A stretch of DNA of 64,000 bases from Gammaproteobacteria bacterium (GCA_014859375.1 JACUUH010000001.1:62001-126000); one strand, 5' to 3'. Shown: positions 20,155 through 28,652, counted from the first letter of the stretch. Made by a program: numbers and translations. The notes: generated by a model not told the origin, from the letters alone.

Positions 20155-20190
20155 ATAGTAGAGAGGCAATGCCTCTCTACTATTCTCTTT
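20155..20190 (+). terminator. Terminator ending the tail operon
   Basis: 13-bp perfect stem ATAGTAGAGAGGC / GCCTCTCTACTAT with an AAT loop, then TCTCTTTT. Confidence 0.85.
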
Positions 20191-20191
20191 T

Positions 20192-20215
20192 AACTTTTTT
20201 CAGCCACATACTATC
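20192..20215 (+). promoter_or_regulatory. Candidate phage promoter motif, copy 1
   Basis: AACT-N4-TCAG-N2-ACATACTA with AACT at 192-195, TCAG at 200-203 and ACATACTA at 206-213 of this kb. The same three blocks with identical spacing recur upstream of 40252, 47505 and 57530. It lies between a terminator and the gene at 20309. Confidence 0.5.
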
Positions 20216-20267
20216 ATTTTGTAACACGAAGAACCATTAAAAGTACTAAGTTTAAAATTACGTTTAA

Positions 20268-20282
20268 GTCAAATATTTTGAC
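20268..20282. promoter_or_regulatory. Palindromic operator-like site
   Basis: GTCAAA-TAT-TTTGAC perfect inverted repeat 27 bp upstream of the gene at 20309. It could be a repressor site or a weak mRNA hairpin. Confidence 0.3.
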
Positions 20283-20308
20283 CTCTACCTAAAAATAAAG
20301 GAAAACTA

Positions 20309-20872
20309 ATGAGTGAAGAACAGGAATCCATTCCTTTAAAAGAAATTTCCATCATAGACAGAAGAGTGCATTTAATCCAAGCCATCGCTCAAGCTAATGG
20401 CATTGGTCCGGAAATGGCCTCTATAAACCCTATCATGGATGATAAGTCTAACGAACCCGTAGGTATTATGTATACTTACAAATGTAGTCCTTCAGAGGAT
20501 TCGTTACGAGGTGCAGGTCTAATGTTTGCATTCTCACATTTTGGTTATTGTGACATTCTTATTCCAACTAAAACATTGATGCAGTACGAACCAGTGGAAG
20601 TGGAGCAGATCCAACAGTCAATAAACCTACTAGTTAGTCATCCAGACAAATTAGTAATGCATCAAGTTGCCGGTTTAGTCGACACCTTATTATCAGAGGG
20701 GTCTGAGGTAAGAATTATACCTTGGAGGGACTTGGCGGCTATAATTACCCCTGATATTAATCCAGATGAAGTTAATGGTTCAACTTATCCATTAATGCAT
20801 TTCTTAAATGCGGATCTAAATGAAGAAGTGATTATAAATATCTCACCTATCTTCAATGTAACTACCCACTAA
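20309..20872 (+). CDS. Hypothetical protein
   Basis: 187 residues with acidic N- and C-terminal parts. Mixed fold with YTYKCSPSEDSLRGAGLMFAF in the centre. AAAGGAAAA acts as RBS. First gene after the terminator and promoter candidate, so probably heads the transcription unit into the thyA region. No family recognised. Confidence 0.65.
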   Translation: MSEEQESIPLKEISIIDRRVHLIQAIAQANGIGPEMASINPIMDDKSNEPVGIMYTYKCSPSEDSLRGAGLMFAFSHFGYCDILIPTKTLMQYEPVEVEQIQQSINLLVSHPDKLVMHQVAGLVDTLLSEGSEVRIIPWRDLAAIITPDINPDEVNGSTYPLMHFLNADLNEEVIINISPIFNVTTH

Positions 20873-20896
20873 GTAAATATAGAGGTCTATATTACA

Positions 20897-21226
20897 ATGT
20901 TAGTTAAAGATATATACTCCATATTAGAGCAGCATTTACCTAAAACTGCACAATCAATGCTAGAACTCATTGTTAAAGGCGCGGAAGATAAACGTAATTA
21001 CAAATTGGTGAAGCACAAAGACCCAGGCATGTACATTGATCCTGAAGGTAAGCATAAACTTGTTTGCGAAGTTTGGATTCCAAAGACCATGGATGAGATT
21101 GATATGGAACGCATTAGTGCTATGATGCGCATCTCTGGTTTCCATGAAGTAATTTGGCAATATAAGTCGGATGGTCAATACATTGTTTTAACTGTGCATT
21201 CATCCAACAATTATGTAGCAAGTTAA
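20897..21226 (+). CDS. Hypothetical small protein
   Basis: 109 residues. Balanced charge; alternating strands and helices in the last 60 residues (VCEVWIPKTMDEIDMERISA). Start ATG 20897 with AGAGGT upstream. No recognised family. Confidence 0.6.
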   Translation: MLVKDIYSILEQHLPKTAQSMLELIVKGAEDKRNYKLVKHKDPGMYIDPEGKHKLVCEVWIPKTMDEIDMERISAMMRISGFHEVIWQYKSDGQYIVLTVHSSNNYVAS

Positions 21227-21261
21227 AAAAACTGTTTGTGGTAAAAGGCAAAAAAAAAAGA

Positions 21262-21285
21262 TGAACTGCCGCAAAGGACAGTTCA
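21262..21285. other. Hairpin in the 21227-21362 intergenic gap
   Basis: TGAACTG / CAGTTCA stem with a 10-base loop, preceded by A10 but not followed by a T-run. It would terminate better on the minus strand, where no gene is present. Possibly an mRNA stability element. Confidence 0.35.
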
Positions 21286-21362
21286 TAAACTAACTTTAAG
21301 GAAGACATGAAAAAAACTCAATAGAGCGTTTTCATATAATAAGTAAAATAAAAGGAAGAAGT

Positions 21363-21887
21363 ATGTTAGAGAAATCAATTGAAAACTGGGCAGATATCTG
21401 TGAAATGAAATCTGACTCAATTGCGACACAGATGTTTGTAGCTATCACCGAAGTAATTGAAACTTTTGAAGGCTTTGCGGAACTTGATAAGCAAGAAATC
21501 ATGGATGGTTTAGTTGACTTTAATTGGATGGTCCATTTAATTAAACATGTGTCCGGTGGTAGCATTGACCTTTTCCATCAGTTAGATCAAGTGAAAGCAA
21601 TTGTTGAGAAGCATTACCCGGGTTTAATTGATGCTCATTTTGAACCATATAAGCAAGCGGTGTTGGATTCAAATTATTCTAAGTTTGTAATTACGTTAAG
21701 TGAACTTAACGAAAGCGTTTCTAAGTACACCGACATTAACGTTAAGGTTCACGGTGAGAAGAACGATGAATACGGTATCTGGGTGATTAAGTGTTCTGAA
21801 ACCACCGTAGGTTCAGATGGCAATCATTATAAGGAAGGTAAGATCCTTAAAGGTATTAATTATTTCAAACCTAACTATAAGGTGTAG
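21363..21887 (+). CDS. Hypothetical protein
   Basis: 174 residues; helical N-terminal two-thirds (one turn has KHVSGGSIDLFHQLDQV), then a strand-rich end (GIWVIKCSETTVG). RBS AAAGGAAGAAG. A TATAAT box at 21334-21339 could be part of a sigma70-type promoter, though no good -35 is seen. Followed at 2 bp by a 58-residue gene and thyA. Confidence 0.65.
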   Translation: MLEKSIENWADICEMKSDSIATQMFVAITEVIETFEGFAELDKQEIMDGLVDFNWMVHLIKHVSGGSIDLFHQLDQVKAIVEKHYPGLIDAHFEPYKQAVLDSNYSKFVITLSELNESVSKYTDINVKVHGEKNDEYGIWVIKCSETTVGSDGNHYKEGKILKGINYFKPNYKV

Positions 21888-21889
21888 AC

Positions 21890-22066
21890 ATGTCTAAGTT
21901 CGTAATTGTAAAGAAAGGCTGGGGCTATAAAGCTGGACTAGGTATTGACGGTAAAGTGTATGACTCTGAAGATAGTGCACGTAATGCTCAGGAAAGCAGA
22001 AAGTCCACTGCTAAGTTTGAAGAAATCGTTCCTTATAAAGAACTTAAAAAGAAAGGTGTTGCATGA
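21890..22066 (+). CDS. Small basic protein upstream of thyA
   Basis: 58 residues, start ATG 21890 (MSKFVIVKKGWGYKAG), TGA at 22064-22066 overlapping the thyA ATG as ATGA. Preceded by AAGGTG. The lysine content is high. The FVIVKKGWGYKAGL...DSEDSARNAQ layout suggests a compact strand-helix fold. No family recognised; translational coupling to thyA is likely. Confidence 0.65.
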   Translation: MSKFVIVKKGWGYKAGLGIDGKVYDSEDSARNAQESRKSTAKFEEIVPYKELKKKGVA

Positions 22067-23169
22067 TTAATTATTTATCTTTAATGGTTGACGTACTTAA
22101 GAATGGTTGGTCTAAGTCTGATAGAACTGGTACGGGTACTATCTCTACGTTTGGTCGTCAGATGCGCTTTGATCTAAAGAAAGGGTTCCCTATTCCCACC
22201 ACTTGTAAGAAAAGCCTTAAATCTATCGTTGCCGAATTGATTTGGTTCTTAGAAGGTTCTACTGATAACAATCGATTAAATGAACTTGGTGCCAAGATTT
22301 GGGACGAGTGGGCATTGCCTAATGGTGACCTAGGTCCAATCTACGGTAAGCAGTGGGTGGCGTGGGATGACCATAAGGTGATTTCACCAGAAGATCGAAC
22401 CAAGTACGAAGACATGGATTACGTTATGATTTCTAACTTAGATAACGGTGACATTTTAATGTACCGTAGAATTAACCAGATCTCTAACGTTATTGAAGGG
22501 TTGCGTGAAAACCCAATGTCCCGCCGCCACGTGGTGACTTCTTGGAATCCAGCCGACGCACCTATTGAACGTCGTTGGGCGGTAGACCCTACTGAGTCTG
22601 TAGGTGCACCCCCTGTTCGCGTTAAGGTTTCACCTCAAGAGAATGTTGAATTAGGTAAAGCTGCTTTAGCTGCATGTCATACTCTCTTTCAATTTAACTG
22701 TCGTGAATTGAGCGTTGAAGAGCGCATGGTTGCCCTTAGTGAGGACAAGCGTTCTTTATTAGAACTAACACCTAATATGACACCTGAGGAAACTCGTGCT
22801 GAACTACTAGATATTTTAGATCACTTAGAAGCGCCTAAACACGCTTTAAGTTGTCAAGTATATTTACGTTCTCAAGATGTTCCTCTAGGCACGCCATACA
22901 ACATTGCCTCATATGCAATCCTAACGCACATGATCGCACAGGTTACCAACATGGTGCCCGATGAGTTGATTTGGGTAGGTGGTGATGTACACATCTATAA
23001 AAATCAAGTAGCTGGTGTTAAGGAACAATTGGTGCGCAATACCCGCAACTTACCTAAGCTAGTTATTAAGCGCCCTGAAGTTAGAAACATCTTTGACTTT
23101 AAGGTAGACGATTTTGAATTGGAAGGGTACAATCCACATCCTTTAATTCAATTCCCTATTAGTGTTTAA
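22063..23169 (+). CDS. thyA: Thymidylate synthase (ThyA type)
   Basis: Converts dUMP to dTMP with methylene-THF. 368 residues against about 264 in E. coli ThyA. Seen: RTGTGT (21-26), WDEWA, GPIYGKQW, catalytic Cys205 in AACHTLFQF, LSCQVYLRSQDVPLGTPYN with Asn280 (the dUMP-selecting position, Asp in dCMP hydroxymethylases), and WVGGDVHIYKNQ. Extra length comes from insertions at ~104-140, ~165-198 and ~216-258. DHFR (28653) regenerates its folate cofactor, and dTMP kinase (40648) uses its product. GC and codon use look slightly higher than in neighbours. Confidence 0.93.
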   Translation: MINYLSLMVDVLKNGWSKSDRTGTGTISTFGRQMRFDLKKGFPIPTTCKKSLKSIVAELIWFLEGSTDNNRLNELGAKIWDEWALPNGDLGPIYGKQWVAWDDHKVISPEDRTKYEDMDYVMISNLDNGDILMYRRINQISNVIEGLRENPMSRRHVVTSWNPADAPIERRWAVDPTESVGAPPVRVKVSPQENVELGKAALAACHTLFQFNCRELSVEERMVALSEDKRSLLELTPNMTPEETRAELLDILDHLEAPKHALSCQVYLRSQDVPLGTPYNIASYAILTHMIAQVTNMVPDELIWVGGDVHIYKNQVAGVKEQLVRNTRNLPKLVIKRPEVRNIFDFKVDDFELEGYNPHPLIQFPISV

Positions 23170-23177
23170 CATTTAAT

Positions 23178-23211
23178 GAAAGTAAAGACGGTATCCCCGT
23201 CTTTACTTTTC
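23178..23211 (+). terminator. Terminator after thyA
   Basis: 13-bp stem AAAGTAAAGACGG / CCGTCTTTACTTT with a 5-base loop, followed by TCTATATAAC. Confidence 0.8.
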
Positions 23212-23239
23212 TATATAACTATAAATTAAGGAAAATCTA

Positions 23240-23443
23240 ATGTCTAAACTCCGTCTTCAACAAAAAATGGCCGCTTTCATAGCTGGCGCTTCTGCAACGG
23301 ATGCTTTAAATCCTCTAATGATGTATGGTCGTGGCGACCCACGTTTAGTCATTCCAACAGTATCTTCAGATAAGAAAGCAGCTAAGATTAAAAAGGCTAA
23401 GCGTAAGCAGCAACGGCGGTCTAGAAAAAATAATAGAAAGTAA
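23240..23443 (+). CDS. Small protein with strongly basic C-terminal tail
   Basis: 67 residues; the last ~20 residues are almost all K/R (AKIKKAKRKQQRRSRKNNRK), the first part is neutral with a short hydrophobic helix. RBS AAGGAAAA. The tail resembles that of the gene at 26744. Nucleic-acid binding is plausible but unproven. Confidence 0.65.
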   Translation: MSKLRLQQKMAAFIAGASATDALNPLMMYGRGDPRLVIPTVSSDKKAAKIKKAKRKQQRRSRKNNRK

Positions 23444-23457
23444 CTAGAGGGGGTCTC

Positions 23458-23691
23458 ATGGAAATACCTAACATTTTTATTAGTATAGCTGCTTTAGCCT
23501 CCTTTAGTTTTATTGTCTATTTCTCATTCAGCACGGCTAGAAACTTAACCTTGTTATTTAAACACGGTAGAAATATGAGAGCTGGTAAGAGATACATTAC
23601 CAGGTCTTTCTTATCAGCTTTAGTTGTAGTTTTATCCTTTGCGATATTTTCTAGTTACTATGCTCAGCTGATTGCTAATAACATTAGATGA
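23458..23691 (+). CDS. Small two-TM membrane protein
   Basis: 77 residues with hydrophobic segments at ~6-26 and ~50-70 separated by a basic loop (KHGRNMRAGKRYITR), predicting N-out/C-out topology by the positive-inside rule. RBS AGGGGG. No family recognised. Confidence 0.65.
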   Translation: MEIPNIFISIAALASFSFIVYFSFSTARNLTLLFKHGRNMRAGKRYITRSFLSALVVVLSFAIFSSYYAQLIANNIR

Positions 23692-23714
23692 TAAAATAAA
23701 AAAGTGAGGTCAAT

Positions 23715-23942
23715 ATGCAGCAAGTAACAAGTAAGGTTAGTAAGTATAACTTATTGCAAGATCCAGTGGAGTTAATAAAACCTAAGTCATTAAAGTTCTC
23801 CTTATTCGCGGACGAAACTAATTTATCGTTAAAGATCACATTAGTTCCTAAGAGAGGAACTAATTATCGTAGCCTAGCAAACTATTTAGGTCTTACAGAA
23901 GTTAATCGTAGCGATGTTGCAAAAGAGAGATATTATTCTTGA
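23715..23942 (+). CDS. Hypothetical small protein
   Basis: 75 residues, basic, with strand-like LKFSLFADETNLSLKITLVP. RBS GTGAGGT. It overlaps the following gene by 29 bp. No family recognised. Confidence 0.6.
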   Translation: MQQVTSKVSKYNLLQDPVELIKPKSLKFSLFADETNLSLKITLVPKRGTNYRSLANYLGLTEVNRSDVAKERYYS

Positions 23943-24162
23943 AGTAAGTGTAACTACAGAACAGCAAGCTGAACTATTATTCGATTGGGTGTTCAATCAG
24001 AAACCAGACGATGCACGTCCAGGGGTCTTGAAAGCCATCCACTACGATAAAGCTTTGGTTTATAAGGAAGATCTTGAAGCTTATGAAAGAATTAAGAGTC
24101 ACCATCTATCTCTATTCGAAGTAACACCAGCAAAAGAGGTTATAATAAATGTCACCGTTTAA
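23914..24162 (+). CDS. Hypothetical small protein
   Basis: 82 residues from ATG 23914, which lies inside the previous gene with a weak RBS; no better start exists downstream. It overlaps the next gene by 14 bp. Sequence is strand-helix-strand with EVSVTTEQQAELLFDWVFNQ. It may be part of one module with the previous frame. Confidence 0.55.
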   Translation: MLQKRDIILEVSVTTEQQAELLFDWVFNQKPDDARPGVLKAIHYDKALVYKEDLEAYERIKSHHLSLFEVTPAKEVIINVTV

Positions 24163-24709
24163 CGATTTATGCACTATTGCAATGGAACACAGTCGAGGCA
24201 CCATAACGGTAAAACATAACTTAGACGAAGAAACTAAGTCTAAGGTGAAAAAGGTACTTCGTAAGTTGCAAGATTTTTGGGGAGAGGGTATATATAAGTA
24301 TACAGAAGAAGATTATCTAACTGGATATGAAGCTAATGTTTGTTGGAGTGAAAATCTTTACACTAAGGCTAAAGTTATAGAAGACTTCGAAGATGCTTAT
24401 GGTATTATTTACCCTGATGAGGAAATTAAAAGAACAAATCTTCGACAGTATATGGAAATAATTGGCGTAGCGGTAAAACATAAAGATTTAGTTATAGCTT
24501 TACCAAAGCCGAATCGTCATCATGACGTTATTCTCCACCTCGTTGATGTTTTAGGGGTAACACCTCCAGTAGGTCATGATGGTCAAGGTTTCTATCTTGA
24601 AGACGGTACTTACTTGGATCGGGAAGAGGCACGCATACATGCACTTACCACAGGTCAGGTTAAAACAACTATAACGGGAGTAGATTTATTTTCCGAAGAT
24701 TTGTGGTAA
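24149..24709 (+). CDS. Phage hypothetical protein of the SEDLW-ending type
   Basis: 186 residues. The C-terminal half has the order KHKDLVIALPKPNRHHDVI, then GQGFYLEDGTYLDREEARIH, ALTTGQVK and a terminal LFSEDLW. This arrangement (RHHD, QGF, REEA, GQ, SEDLW) is common in phage and bacterial proteins of unknown function. The N-terminal ~100 residues are not recognised. Confidence 0.7.
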   Translation: MSPFNDLCTIAMEHSRGTITVKHNLDEETKSKVKKVLRKLQDFWGEGIYKYTEEDYLTGYEANVCWSENLYTKAKVIEDFEDAYGIIYPDEEIKRTNLRQYMEIIGVAVKHKDLVIALPKPNRHHDVILHLVDVLGVTPPVGHDGQGFYLEDGTYLDREEARIHALTTGQVKTTITGVDLFSEDLW

Positions 24710-24727
24710 ACTAACTGGTGATAAAAC

Positions 24728-25042
24728 ATGAATAAAGTAAGTAGTTATAACAACGAGCTCGCTAAAATAAATATAGAGTTATTAGAAAGGTATGGGGAAT
24801 TAATAGCGCATAGTGAAAATCTAAATGTCTCTAAAGAAGTTTTAGAAAACGTTTTAGCTATTTGCTCTAATTCCAAAAGCGTTACAAACGGCGATAAGCT
24901 ATCTAGATGGGTGGGTTACATTCAGGCCTTTTTAGTATTCAACGATATTCAAACAGTTGACGATCTAAGATACTCTACAAGAGAGTTATACTCCAGTCTT
25001 TACAAAGAGTATAATTTACCTGTGGAGTCTATCACCGTTTAA
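24728..25042 (+). CDS. Hypothetical helical protein
   Basis: 104 residues, helical, neutral. RBS GGTGATAAAAC. Ends 16 bp before the next start. No family recognised. Confidence 0.6.
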   Translation: MNKVSSYNNELAKINIELLERYGELIAHSENLNVSKEVLENVLAICSNSKSVTNGDKLSRWVGYIQAFLVFNDIQTVDDLRYSTRELYSSLYKEYNLPVESITV

Positions 25043-25058
25043 ATAAGGAGGTTTGGTT

Positions 25059-25382
25059 ATGTCTTCGAGTAAAACACCGCACTCTATAGTTCGAATGTAT
25101 CGCTTGACAGAAACGGATTTAAAAAGACACCCGGTAACATATTCTAATAACACTCCTGGCGACTTGGTTTCTGTTGAAGCCCTTTTTAAAGACGAAAGAA
25201 ATTATACAGTGGCGATGAATAAGGAGCGTCTACAAAAGCTTTATTTTGTTAGTTTTGCTGATTTTATTTTACTAGACACTATATATAGATGCGGCATCCT
25301 AAGGGATCTTACTAATGACGTAGTGTTAAAAGACAATGGGGTGATTTCTACATGTCTGAAGAAAGAAAGTATTACGTGGTGA
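25059..25382 (+). CDS. Hypothetical protein
   Basis: 107 residues from ATG 25059, seven bases after AAGGAGG; the in-frame TTG at 25053 is too close to that RBS. Basic N-terminal half, hydrophobic patch YFVSFADFILLDTIYRCGIL. It overlaps the next gene by 31 bp. Confidence 0.6.
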   Translation: MSSSKTPHSIVRMYRLTETDLKRHPVTYSNNTPGDLVSVEALFKDERNYTVAMNKERLQKLYFVSFADFILLDTIYRCGILRDLTNDVVLKDNGVISTCLKKESITW

Positions 25383-25537
25383 TGAAAAAAGGTAGAGTAG
25401 AACATGAAGGTTATTTGACTCAATCTGAAGTTGACGATTGGAAAGCTAAGAAATATAAAGTATTAAGCACACTTAATACTCTTAACGGTATAAGAGATTT
25501 ATCCTCTAAAAAAGGATTAAGTTTTATTATACCTTAA
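25352..25537 (+). CDS. Small hypothetical protein
   Basis: 61 residues, lysine-rich with YYVVMKKGRVEHEGYLTQSE, which resembles short strand-turn-strand phage proteins. Starts inside the previous gene. No family recognised. Confidence 0.5.
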   Translation: MSEERKYYVVMKKGRVEHEGYLTQSEVDDWKAKKYKVLSTLNTLNGIRDLSSKKGLSFIIP

Positions 25538-25579
25538 ACCTTTATGTTAGGTAAATAAACAAATGTAAGGAATAGATGA

Positions 25580-26188
25580 ATGGCTATTACGACCAAAGGT
25601 AAGACGGTAGGTGGGTTATCCAATGCCATGCCTCCTATAAAGGATCAGATTACTAAAGAAGATATTGATAAAGAAATAACTACATATTTAGCCACGGATC
25701 CTTTTGATAGTGAAGACCCTGAGACAGGGAAGAAAGCTAGTATGTTTTTAGAATTCATTGATAAACTATTAACTTTACCCAGTGCAGAATTTTCGTTTAG
25801 AGGTTTTGTCCACGATAAAGGACTTGGGGTTCAAGAACTGGGTTTAAGAACGGATATGTCTAACCAAATTAAGGTTGTACTATACCGAGTGATTACTAGC
25901 GTCAGAGGTAAGAATTCAGAATATGAAGAAAAATTCTTCTCCCTTATCTTTGAGATTATTAATGAAGCGTTTGTGGATAACTTCAAGGATCTTGAAGATT
26001 GGTTAGATAGCAAATATTTAAAATTACCTGTAACTGATCACCTTGCTAAAATGCTAACTTCAGACCTTAACTTTTACGATAGTAAACTTAAGGCTAACGG
26101 TAGAGCTTGCTTTAAAGATCGGTTCTATCTTAAACTTATTAAGAACAAAGAACGATTCCTTGAATTGTCCTCAATAGTCATTAAGTAA
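25580..26188 (+). CDS. Hypothetical protein
   Basis: 202 residues, helical, with a Thr/Gly-rich N-terminus (MAITTKGKTVGGLSNAMPP). Separated by 16 bp from the next gene, which has similar size and composition, so they may function as a pair. No family recognised. Confidence 0.6.
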   Translation: MAITTKGKTVGGLSNAMPPIKDQITKEDIDKEITTYLATDPFDSEDPETGKKASMFLEFIDKLLTLPSAEFSFRGFVHDKGLGVQELGLRTDMSNQIKVVLYRVITSVRGKNSEYEEKFFSLIFEIINEAFVDNFKDLEDWLDSKYLKLPVTDHLAKMLTSDLNFYDSKLKANGRACFKDRFYLKLIKNKERFLELSSIVIK

Positions 26189-26204
26189 AAAAAGGATTGG
26201 TTAG

Positions 26205-26747
26205 ATGCCCGATAATAAAGTCTTAGACAAAGATGTAGATGCAGTAGTCAATTACTTAGACCTGGCGTTTAGGAATACACCATCGGCAACTGACGCACTT
26301 CTTCCAGATTTAATAAGTGATACAAGTAAATGGATTCCTAGTGATGTGGTAGCAGCTGCGATTGTAAAATTGAAGGTCCGTTCAGCGGCACCTAAAGAAA
26401 AGATTAGACTTAAGCTTTTAGTAGTTAACAGGTATGACAGTCAGCATATTTTAGTGTTTTTTGAAGACGAGTTTAAATCTCCTAAATTTAGAGAGATCGT
26501 TGATAAACATTACTTAGACGATTATTTAGAAGATTACTCTATTAATAAAGAAACGTTAAGTTCTTTAGAGTTATTTACTAAAACTATCGTAGATAAAGTA
26601 AATAGAATTTCATCTACTGTACCGAACATATCGCCATTAACTTTAGACTACTGTGCATCGGCCATTGTAGATAGAATAACCGGTAATTTATTGAAGTACA
26701 GTTATGGTGTCGTGCATCACAATGTCGTTAAAAAGGAGGTTTTATGA
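26205..26747 (+). CDS. Hypothetical protein
   Basis: 180 residues, helical, acidic N-terminus. RBS AAAAAGGATTGG. It overlaps the next gene by ATGA (26744-26747). No family recognised. Confidence 0.6.
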   Translation: MPDNKVLDKDVDAVVNYLDLAFRNTPSATDALLPDLISDTSKWIPSDVVAAAIVKLKVRSAAPKEKIRLKLLVVNRYDSQHILVFFEDEFKSPKFREIVDKHYLDDYLEDYSINKETLSSLELFTKTIVDKVNRISSTVPNISPLTLDYCASAIVDRITGNLLKYSYGVVHHNVVKKEVL

Positions 26748-26956
26748 ATCCCACCATACCAGGTGTTTCATTATCAGAGATAGACCAAGGGGTCGAGATG
26801 ATCCCATATGTTGTTAATCCAGACCCATACCTTGGTCGCAAATATGGATCGTATAAAAGCAATCCTTCAATTGATGACAGACCTTCTAAGTCTCACCTAG
26901 AAAAAAGAAAAGCTAAACGTAAGTCTCAAAAACAAGCTAGACGCAGGAATCGTTAG
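26744..26956 (+). CDS. Small protein with strongly basic C-terminal tail
   Basis: 70 residues; RBS AAAAAGGAGG. The proline-rich neutral N-terminal half is followed by HLEKRKAKRKSQKQARRRNR. The tail is similar in composition to the 67-residue protein at 23240, suggesting two related nucleic-acid-binding small proteins. No family recognised. Confidence 0.6.
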   Translation: MNPTIPGVSLSEIDQGVEMIPYVVNPDPYLGRKYGSYKSNPSIDDRPSKSHLEKRKAKRKSQKQARRRNR

Positions 26957-26958
26957 TC

Positions 26959-27276
26959 ATGGATGGTAATATAGAAGTAGTTCATGTCAAAGATTATGGG
27001 AAGAAGAACAAAATCATTGATAATGAAACTATTTATATTTACTGTGGTAGACCTAGTAAGTACGGCAACCCTTACTCAATGAGACAAGAGTCTCAAAGAG
27101 AAGAAGTAGTTAATAGGTTTAGATCTAACGAGACTTGTAAGGAAGTAGTAAAACGTTTAAAGGTTAAGTTGCTAAGTAATCCTCAGTTTAAAAACATTAA
27201 ACTGGGGTGTTTTTGTAGTCCGAGAAAATGTCACTGTGACGTTATAAAAGAATGGTTGGAGGACGATGATGTCTGA
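26959..27276 (+). CDS. DUF4326-family protein
   Basis: 105 residues with the family hallmarks: IYCGRPSKYGNPYSM (GRps-fGNP) at ~28-42, then a RxEVVxRFR helix, and LGCFCSPRKCHCDVI (CwCaP-xxCHgd) near the end. The conserved Cys/His set suggests metal or nucleotide binding; biochemical function is not established to my knowledge. Overlaps the next start by 8-11 bp. Confidence 0.85.
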   Translation: MDGNIEVVHVKDYGKKNKIIDNETIYIYCGRPSKYGNPYSMRQESQREEVVNRFRSNETCKEVVKRLKVKLLSNPQFKNIKLGCFCSPRKCHCDVIKEWLEDDDV

Positions 27277-27916
27277 ACAAATAGAAGAAGTTAGTTGTGA
27301 TGAACATATTCTTATTGGTAGAATCACTACCTCGAATGAGGAATTTAATAATTATAAAAAACTCCAGCCAAGTATACCAATAGAACTAACTACAGTTGAC
27401 TTTGACTTTGGTATTCTAGCAGGCGTTAAAGGTGAGAGTAGATTTACACCCACTCATAGAGTGCCTCTTTTGACCAGTATGGGTGAAAAATATAGTGTGC
27501 CTGTATATTGGGTCAGAGTTCCAAATACAACTACCTATGAGTTATGGGGGTGTATAGACGCCACTCAGTCATCTAGATTTAACTCTAAGCAGTTTATAGA
27601 GAACTTCGGTCGGGGTGCTTTCACGTTTAAACCAATTTATCTTTTACACCATGATGTAAATGCGAGTTTAATTGGAATGCATGTCAAGTATGCAGCGTGG
27701 TTTAACGAAGAGGTAAGTGTTCCTGAGATTGATGTTTTAGATAAACTTCATCTGTTGAAGTATACTGAAGAACTCTTGGACTTCGCCAGATGGATGACTG
27801 GCGCGTATGACTTCGCTTCTCTAGATTATTTTGTGAAAAACAGACATCTTTTAAATAACCCACCTTTCACTCCAGCAAGTGAAAATAATAAAGAGGAAAT
27901 AGACAATGTTAAATAA
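27266..27916 (+). CDS. Hypothetical protein
   Basis: 216 residues, from ATG 27266 or ATG 27269, both after TTGGAGGAC. Strand-rich first half with VPVYWVRVPNTTTYELWGCI; acidic C-terminus. It overlaps the next gene by 11 bp. No family recognised. Confidence 0.6.
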   Translation: MMSEQIEEVSCDEHILIGRITTSNEEFNNYKKLQPSIPIELTTVDFDFGILAGVKGESRFTPTHRVPLLTSMGEKYSVPVYWVRVPNTTTYELWGCIDATQSSRFNSKQFIENFGRGAFTFKPIYLLHHDVNASLIGMHVKYAAWFNEEVSVPEIDVLDKLHLLKYTEELLDFARWMTGAYDFASLDYFVKNRHLLNNPPFTPASENNKEEIDNVK

Positions 27917-28127
27917 AGATTCAGGTCTACGTGATTTCGTTCAACCTATGAAGGAAAAGGGTTATGATTTAACTCTAAAGAACAACGAGCGCAAGACTTC
28001 TGTTAGAGTGACTTTAGTTAACGACTATGGTAGAACCCTATTGGACAGAGACATTCTACTGCAAGATGCTAATATGCTGCAACTTACAAAAGTAGAGTTG
28101 TTAAAGATTTATAAAAACAAAAGTTAA
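27906..28127 (+). CDS. Small hypothetical protein
   Basis: 73 residues, basic, with SVRVTLVNDYGRTLLDRDIL (strand-turn-strand). RBS AAAGAGGAAATAGACA in the end of the upstream gene. No family recognised. Confidence 0.6.
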   Translation: MLNKDSGLRDFVQPMKEKGYDLTLKNNERKTSVRVTLVNDYGRTLLDRDILLQDANMLQLTKVELLKIYKNKS

Positions 28128-28139
28128 GGAAAAGTTTAA

Positions 28140-28622
28140 ATGCATAAACCAACATTACTTCCAGCTGAAAGATTAGTAAAGCTTAAAGAAAACATGAAGA
28201 TTGCCACTGGGGTTAGATTGGCCATTCTCAATAATGAATCTGTATCCACTTTAGTGCTTTCAGAGATTATAAAGGATTTAGAACAGTTAATTAGATTGAC
28301 ACCTGGTGACTCTAACGCCGCAGGTCCATGGTCAGTAAATCTCTTACCTGCAATGTTAGACAAATTTACCCGTAGATTTGATTACAGTCCAGCCACTGAA
28401 GATTTTATCATAGTGGGGTCTGTTACTATACCTTCTAAGTTAGAAGTTAAATCAATGGGTGGAATTAACCCTGAACTTGTCCCAGTTTTTGATACCGTTT
28501 ATCCTTTAACCTTCCTTGAAGATGCGGTTACAGCTTTAACTGCCGTAGGGTATTTCGCTAGCCATGATGGAGTTTCTACTGTCACATTTGATCTTGTTGA
28601 ACCAGTCGCTCCAACGCCTTAA
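28140..28622 (+). CDS. Hypothetical protein
   Basis: 160 residues; helical first half, Pro/Val-rich strand-type second half ending VEPVAPTP. RBS AAGGAAAAG. Immediately upstream of DHFR (30 bp). No family recognised. Confidence 0.6.
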   Translation: MHKPTLLPAERLVKLKENMKIATGVRLAILNNESVSTLVLSEIIKDLEQLIRLTPGDSNAAGPWSVNLLPAMLDKFTRRFDYSPATEDFIIVGSVTIPSKLEVKSMGGINPELVPVFDTVYPLTFLEDAVTALTAVGYFASHDGVSTVTFDLVEPVAPTP

Positions 28623-28652
28623 TAGTTGAATAAAAAAAAGAAGGAAGACATA

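Noticed and set aside
21307-21324. ATG-AAA-AAA-ACT-CAA-TAG after AAGGAAG, a five-residue leader peptide
   Set aside because: Too short to support; it may be only chance next to an RBS-like sequence.
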